Positions 11,279-14,652 of a stretch of DNA of 14,652 nucleotides are shown here, one piece after another. How positions within the stretch are numbered: the stretch's first letter is position 1; the number at the start of each line of letters is the position of its first letter. The position numbers were made by a program, and so were the translations under genes. Source of the stretch: Actinomycetota bacterium. Its GTDB lineage: Bacteria; Actinomycetota; Thermoleophilia; Solirubrobacterales; Thermoleophilaceae. The notes below the pieces were generated by a model. That model worked only from the letters and a program-made list of their open reading frames with translations, was not told the DNA's origin and did not search any database. The DNA lies in NCBI GenBank assembly GCA_005883295.1, contig VAWV01000064.1, positions 1 through 14,652 on the forward strand, written 5' to 3'.

Positions 11279-13030
11279 CTACTTCGCGTACAGCGCCTCG
11301 ATCTCGTCCTGGTACTTCCCGACGATCGGCTTGCGCTTGAGCTTCATCGTGGGAGTCAGTTCGTCGCCGCCGGGCTCCCAGTCAGTGGGCAGGATCTTGA
11401 ACTTCTTGATCTGCTCCACGCGGGCGAGCTGCTCGTTGGCCCGGTTCACACCCTCCTGGACGGCCGCGATCACGGCCTCCTCCCCGGCCAGCTTCTCGAT
11501 GGGCTCGCCCTCCAGGCCGTGCTCGCGCGCGAAGCCGGGCACGGAGTCCGGGTCGAGCGTGACCAGCGCCACGTTGTAGGGCCGCGCGTCCCCGATCGCG
11601 ATCGCCTGCCCGATCAGCGGGCTGGCGGTCTTCAGCTTGGCCTCGATGTTGGCCGGCGACATGTTCTTGCCGGCCGCGTTGATGATCAGCTCCTTCTTGC
11701 GGTCGACGATCTTCAGGAAGCCGTCCTCGTCGAACTCGCCGATGTCGCCGGTCAGCAGGAAGCCGTCCTCGTCGAACGTCTCCTTGGTCTTCTCGGGCTG
11801 GTTGCGGTAGCCCTTCATCACCACGCCGCCGCGGACGAGGACCTCGCCGTCGTCCGCGAGCTTGACCTCGATTCCCGGAGCCGGCGGGCCCACGGTCCCG
11901 ATCTTGATGTGCTCGGGGCGGTTGCAGGTGCCGGCGCCGCAGGTCTCGGACATCCCCCACAGCTCCGCGAGCGGAAGCCCGATCGCGTGGAAGAACAGGC
12001 CCGCGCGGATCTTCGAGAACACCTGCTCGTCGAGCTTCTCGAACTCCTCGCGCAGGTCGTCGGGGACCTCCTCCCCGGACTGCTCGAGCCGTACCTTCTT
12101 CAGGCCCACCTCGAGGGCGTGCTTGGCGAACTTCTTGCGCTCCTCGTCCTGCTCGGCCTCCATGCCGGCCTCCATCGCCGCCTTGAGCTTCTCGAAGATC
12201 CGGGGCACCGCGAAGAACCAGCTCGGCTTGACCTCCGGCAGGTAAGAGATCACCTGGCGCGCGTCCGGGCAGCACGTGACCGTGAAGCCGAACATGATCG
12301 GCAGGTAGTGCGTGCACGAGCGCTCCGCGATGTGCGCCATCGGCAGGTAGGACACCGCCCGGGCGCCGTCGGGGAACTGGATGATCTGGTCGAAGGAGCG
12401 GCCGGCAGACAGTTCGTTCTCGTGGGTGATCTGGACGCCCTTCGGGGGGCCGGTGGTGCCCGACGTGTAGATCAGGGTGAGCACGTCGTCCGGCTGGACG
12501 GCCTTCCAGGCGGCCTCGAAGTCGAAGCCCTCCTCCGCCCGTCCCTCGACGTCGTCGAGAGACAGCGTCCCCTCGCGCGGCTCGTCGACCACGACCACGT
12601 GCTCCACGCTCGAGCAGGCCTCCCTGACCTTCGCGATCGTGTCGAGGTACTGCGCCTCGGTGACGATGATCGCGTTCTGGGCGTCGCTCACCAGGAACTC
12701 GATCTGCTCCGCCGAGTAGGTGTTGTAGACCGAGAACGGCGTAGCACCCAGGTGCATGGCGGCCGCGTCCACCCAGTGGAACTCGGGACGGTTGGTGAGC
12801 AGCAGGGCGATCGTGTCCCCGCGCCCGAGCCCGAGCCCGGCGAGCCCGCCGGCCAGCGCCGTGATCTTGTCCCTGTACTCCGCCCAGGTCATGCTGAACT
12901 CGTCGCCCTTGGTGCGCAGCGCGACGCGGTCGGGATGCTCCGCCGCGGTCACCTGAAAGGCGGCGCAGAGCGTGGGCTCCTGGAGCGCCTTGTAGACGAC
13001 GCGCTCCCGTTCGGTGGTCGTTGCCTCCAT
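11279..13030 (-). CDS. fadD: Long-chain acyl-CoA synthetase (AMP-binding), with an apparent in-frame internal deletion
   Basis: 583-aa adenylate-forming enzyme that activates fatty acids to acyl-CoA through acyl-AMP. The P-loop YTSGTTGPPKG is at 188-198, the WGMSET motif at 358-363, TGDIGEFDEDGFLKIVDRKK at 427-446 and the C-terminal TPTMKLKRKPI at 559-569. ATG 13030 is preceded by GGGGGAG. The oddity is at residues 341-351, where IRAGLFFHAIG joins two segments that homologues separate by roughly 20 residues. The missing part normally carries the strand and the GGAP/GAAP adenine-pocket motif before the E-FFxAIGLPLAELWGMSET helix. The reading frame is kept. As written the enzyme is probably inactive or impaired, unless the sequence is wrong there. 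It is the first gene of the long minus-strand run and divergent from a lipoprotein gene, with a 65-bp shared upstream region. Confidence 0.9.
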   Translation of the reverse strand: MEATTTERERVVYKALQEPTLCAAFQVTAAEHPDRVALRTKGDEFSMTWAEYRDKITALAGGLAGLGLGRGDTIALLLTNRPEFHWVDAAAMHLGATPFSVYNTYSAEQIEFLVSDAQNAIIVTEAQYLDTIAKVREACSSVEHVVVVDEPREGTLSLDDVEGRAEEGFDFEAAWKAVQPDDVLTLIYTSGTTGPPKGVQITHENELSAGRSFDQIIQFPDGARAVSYLPMAHIAERSCTHYLPIMFGFTVTCCPDARQVISYLPEVKPSWFFAVPRIFEKLKAAMEAGMEAEQDEERKKFAKHALEVGLKKVRLEQSGEEVPDDLREEFEKLDEQVFSKIRAGLFFHAIGLPLAELWGMSETCGAGTCNRPEHIKIGTVGPPAPGIEVKLADDGEVLVRGGVVMKGYRNQPEKTKETFDEDGFLLTGDIGEFDEDGFLKIVDRKKELIINAAGKNMSPANIEAKLKTASPLIGQAIAIGDARPYNVALVTLDPDSVPGFAREHGLEGEPIEKLAGEEAVIAAVQEGVNRANEQLARVEQIKKFKILPTDWEPGGDELTPTMKLKRKPIVGKYQDEIEALYAK

Positions 13031-13054
13031 TGCTCCCCCTGTGGCTGGGCTGTG

Positions 13055-13075
13055 CCTGGGAGGATATTGCCCAGG
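13055..13075. promoter_or_regulatory. Inverted repeat in the fadD/lipoprotein divergent promoter region
   Basis: CCTGGG (13055-13060) and CCCAGG (13070-13075) flank the nine-base AT-richer core AGGATATTG. The core offers -10-like hexamers on both strands (GATATT plus, CAATAT minus). The site sits midway in the 65-bp region between divergent starts 13030 and 13096, as an operator for both would. Symmetry is seen; regulation is inferred. Confidence 0.35.
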
Positions 13076-13095
13076 ACGTGCGGAAGGACACATGC

Positions 13096-13410
13096 GTGAC
13101 CCGTTCCCGACACCTGCGACCAGCTGCCGCGGCCTGCGCCTGCGCGCTCCTCCTGGCCGGCTGCGGCGGCAAGGCGACGACGATCGACCACGTGACCCTC
13201 GAGAAGGCGATCGAGATCAGCGTCGCCCAGCAGCGTCACCAGATCGTGCTCGTCGCCTGCCCGAAGGGGATCAAGGCCAAGAAGGGAGTGGCCTTCACCT
13301 GCAGCGCCTATACGGCCGCCGGGAAGCGCTACGCCTTCCGGGTGACCGGCAAGGACTCGAAGGGCAACGTGCACTACGTGGGACTGGGCGCGGCGCTACC
13401 GAAACCCTGA
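13096..13410 (+). CDS. Small DUF4333-like lipoprotein
   Basis: 104-aa predicted secreted lipoprotein. The signal peptide is VTRSRHLRPAAAACACALLL, with lipobox LAG-C and lipidated Cys23. The mature part has a pair of cysteines (VACPKG and FTCSAYT) spaced as in the DUF4333 family, followed by a beta-rich GKRYAFRVTGKDSKGNVHYV end. Function is unknown for this family. Start GTG 13096 has a strong Shine-Dalgarno GGAAGGA at 13082-13088, seven bases upstream. This is the clearest ribosome-binding site in the window and argues against the longer frame beginning at 13021. The stop codon overlaps the next gene in CTGA. The gene is divergent from fadD, and cotranscription with the downstream metallopeptidase-like lipoprotein is very likely. 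Confidence 0.82.
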   Translation: MTRSRHLRPAAAACACALLLAGCGGKATTIDHVTLEKAIEISVAQQRHQIVLVACPKGIKAKKGVAFTCSAYTAAGKRYAFRVTGKDSKGNVHYVGLGAALPKP

Positions 13411-14652
13411 CCGTCCGGAGCGCAGCCGCCGTCGTTCTCGCCACCGCTGCGCTCCTCGGCGCCGGGTGCGGCGGGGGCACGCACGTGCACCTGCCGGTGC
13501 AGAAGGTCGCCTCGCGCCTGCCCGCCATCCGGGGCCTCCATTTCAAGCGCGTCCCGTCGGTGTCGCTGGTCTCGAAGTTGAAGCTGACGCTGCTGTCCGC
13601 AGAGCAGCTCGCGGCCAAGCTGAGGCGTCTGCCGGCCGCTCAGCGCGCGCGCATCCGCGGGTTCGAGCAGCAGGCCCGCATCGCGACCGAGCTGCCTGTG
13701 CTCCTCGGACTCGTGCCTCCGCACCCCGCCAAGAGCCAGGTTCAGCAGGTCGCCCAGCTCGAGGGCGTATACGACGATGCGGCCAACCGGATCTACCTGG
13801 TAAAGGACACCGTGGGAAAGGACCCGGTCGAGATCCAGACCGTGCTCGCACACGAGCTCACCCACGCGCTCGACGAGCAGAACGTGGGCCCTGACCACTT
13901 CCAGTTCCACCCGCCCCTGGTCGAGGCCGCCGACGCGGAGCACGCCGTCCGTGAGGGCTCGGCGGTGCTCTCGCAGGCGCGCTACGGGATCAGGTACCTC
14001 GGGGCCTTTCGCCCTGTCTCGCTCTACCTGCAGACGACGTACCCGCCACCGAGCGGCAGCCGCCTCGCCCGGCTCGCCGGGGAGGAGCTCGAGTTCATCT
14101 ACGCATCCGGCGCGCGCTTCGTCCAGGCCCTGTACCGCCGCGGCGGCTGGGGGCTCGTCGATCGCGCGCTGCGCAACCCGCCCCGCACCACCGCCTCGAT
14201 CCTCTACCCACGACGCTGGCCGGCACATGACGTGTCGGTGCCGCCCACGGGGGACCCCACCGCGGCGTTCGGGGCCGGGTGGACGCGGGTGCTCGCCGGC
14301 GACATGGACGCGTTCAGCACCGAGGAGCTCTTCTCCTCCACAGGCCCGCCCTCGGCCGCGAAGAAGGTCGTGCGCGACTGGATAGGAGGGCGGGTGGCCC
14401 TGTGGCACCGCCGGGGAGCGAAGGTTGATCCGGGTGCGCCCGACCACCGCGCCGTGGCCGCCGTGCTTCAGTGGCGATGGCGCGGCACGAGCGACTCGGC
14501 GGCCGCCAAGGCCGCGATCGTCACCTACCTCGTGCGCACGTTCCACGCGACCCCGGCGGGGGGCGGCACGTGGCGATGGCCGGCCGGAGCAGCCGCCTTC
14601 GTGAGCTCCGGCGCCACCACCGCGCTCGTGCTCGGGCCCACCCCGGCACTGG
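13407..14652 (+). CDS. Putative HExxH zinc metallopeptidase lipoprotein (3' end outside window)
   Basis: The frame is open from the CTG at 13407 to the window edge (415 codons plus one base). It starts with a lipoprotein signal TVRSAAAVVLATAALLGAGC (lipobox LGAG-C21), so the product should be anchored outside the cytoplasmic membrane. A helical pro-like region follows. VLAHELTHALDEQ then gives HExxH at 149-153, and AVREGSAVLSQARYG supplies a candidate third zinc ligand, E183. Further on are EELEFIYASGARFVQALYRR and GGWGLVDRALRNPPRTTASI, of the kind seen with HELTHALxDQ proteins in actinobacteria. I cannot name the family. No ATG, GTG or TTG lies upstream in frame near the signal peptide. The CTG overlaps the preceding stop (CTGA), and translation by coupling is the simplest reading. 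A long frame on the opposite strand here is antisense shadow. Confidence 0.78.
   Translation, partial: MTVRSAAAVVLATAALLGAGCGGGTHVHLPVQKVASRLPAIRGLHFKRVPSVSLVSKLKLTLLSAEQLAAKLRRLPAAQRARIRGFEQQARIATELPVLLGLVPPHPAKSQVQQVAQLEGVYDDAANRIYLVKDTVGKDPVEIQTVLAHELTHALDEQNVGPDHFQFHPPLVEAADAEHAVREGSAVLSQARYGIRYLGAFRPVSLYLQTTYPPPSGSRLARLAGEELEFIYASGARFVQALYRRGGWGLVDRALRNPPRTTASILYPRRWPAHDVSVPPTGDPTAAFGAGWTRVLAGDMDAFSTEELFSSTGPPSAAKKVVRDWIGGRVALWHRRGAKVDPGAPDHRAVAAVLQWRWRGTSDSAAAKAAIVTYLVRTFHATPAGGGTWRWPAGAAAFVSSGATTALVLGPTPAL

Noticed and set aside
9862..11340. 492-codon plus-strand frame opposite ispG and the permease
   Set aside because: Antisense to two well-supported genes; no recognisable protein family.
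11087..13099. 670-codon plus-strand frame opposite fadD
   Set aside because: fadD on the minus strand carries all adenylation motifs. The opposite frame is Leu/Arg/Asp/Val-rich antisense with no motif.
13374..14546. 390-codon minus-strand frame opposite the metallopeptidase-like gene
   Set aside because: The plus strand has a signal peptide, lipobox and HExxH in one open frame. The minus frame shows no domain and has typical antisense GC3-shadow composition.
1..14652. tRNA, rRNA or riboswitch genes
   Set aside because: No cloverleaf with a GGTTCGAATC-type T-arm, no ribosomal RNA sequence and no known riboswitch core was seen by eye; short gaps leave little room for them.

Overview
The window is GC-rich, tightly packed bacterial chromosome with frequent GTG starts, 1-4 nt gene overlaps and few Shine-Dalgarno sites. 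Two pairings point to Actinomycetota: a GarA/OdhI-type FHA protein directly upstream of an FtsR-type MerR regulator, and an RsiG-like small protein just before them. The single-motif RsiG-like protein, the sigma-region-4/RskA fusion and the DUF4333-like lipoprotein suggest a deep-branching lineage such as Thermoleophilia or Rubrobacteria. That placement is an inference. No plasmid, phage, IS, CRISPR, tRNA or rRNA feature was recognised.

Left part (1-4035): the 3' end of a type I glutamine synthetase gene; convergent to it, a GNAT acetyltransferase gene broken by an internal out-of-frame deletion; glutamine-dependent NAD+ synthetase (nadE); a PaaI-like hotdog thioesterase whose 3' end overlaps nadE; and, divergent from the thioesterase, a membrane protein joining a sigma-region-4-like helix-turn-helix to an RskA-type extracytoplasmic domain. 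Between the last two start codons lies a perfect AGGTTAACCT palindrome that could act as a two-way -10 element.

Non-coding block (4036-4336): it holds two related ~50-bp imperfect palindromes, each centred exactly on CTATAG and 72 bp apart, plus a GC-rich hairpin that may end the long minus-strand operon.

Long minus-strand run (13030 down to 4337): ten genes, most of them overlapping or within about 40 nt. In transcription order they are fadD, an EamA/DMT permease, ispG (MEP isoprenoid pathway), a CDP-alcohol phosphatidyltransferase, an RsiG-like putative c-di-GMP-binding anti-sigma factor, a zinc-ribbon/FHA protein of GarA type, an FtsR-type MerR regulator, apt (adenine salvage), an SRPBCC protein and an alkyl-DHAP-synthase-like FAD enzyme. 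It mixes lipid/isoprenoid housekeeping with a compact signalling block. A TATACT box beside a perfect inverted repeat may give that block its own promoter. fadD appears to lack about 20 residues in frame from its adenylation core.

Right edge (13096-14652): divergent from fadD, two translationally coupled lipoprotein genes, a DUF4333-like protein and a putative HExxH metallopeptidase that runs off the window. The second seems to use a CTG start inside a CTGA overlap.

Most noteworthy are the RsiG-like protein with its candidate operator/promoter, the paired CTATAG palindromes, the Phe in place of the adenylylated Tyr in GlnA, and two genes that each lack an internal block. The last could be real decay or a sequencing/assembly fault at GC-rich hairpins.
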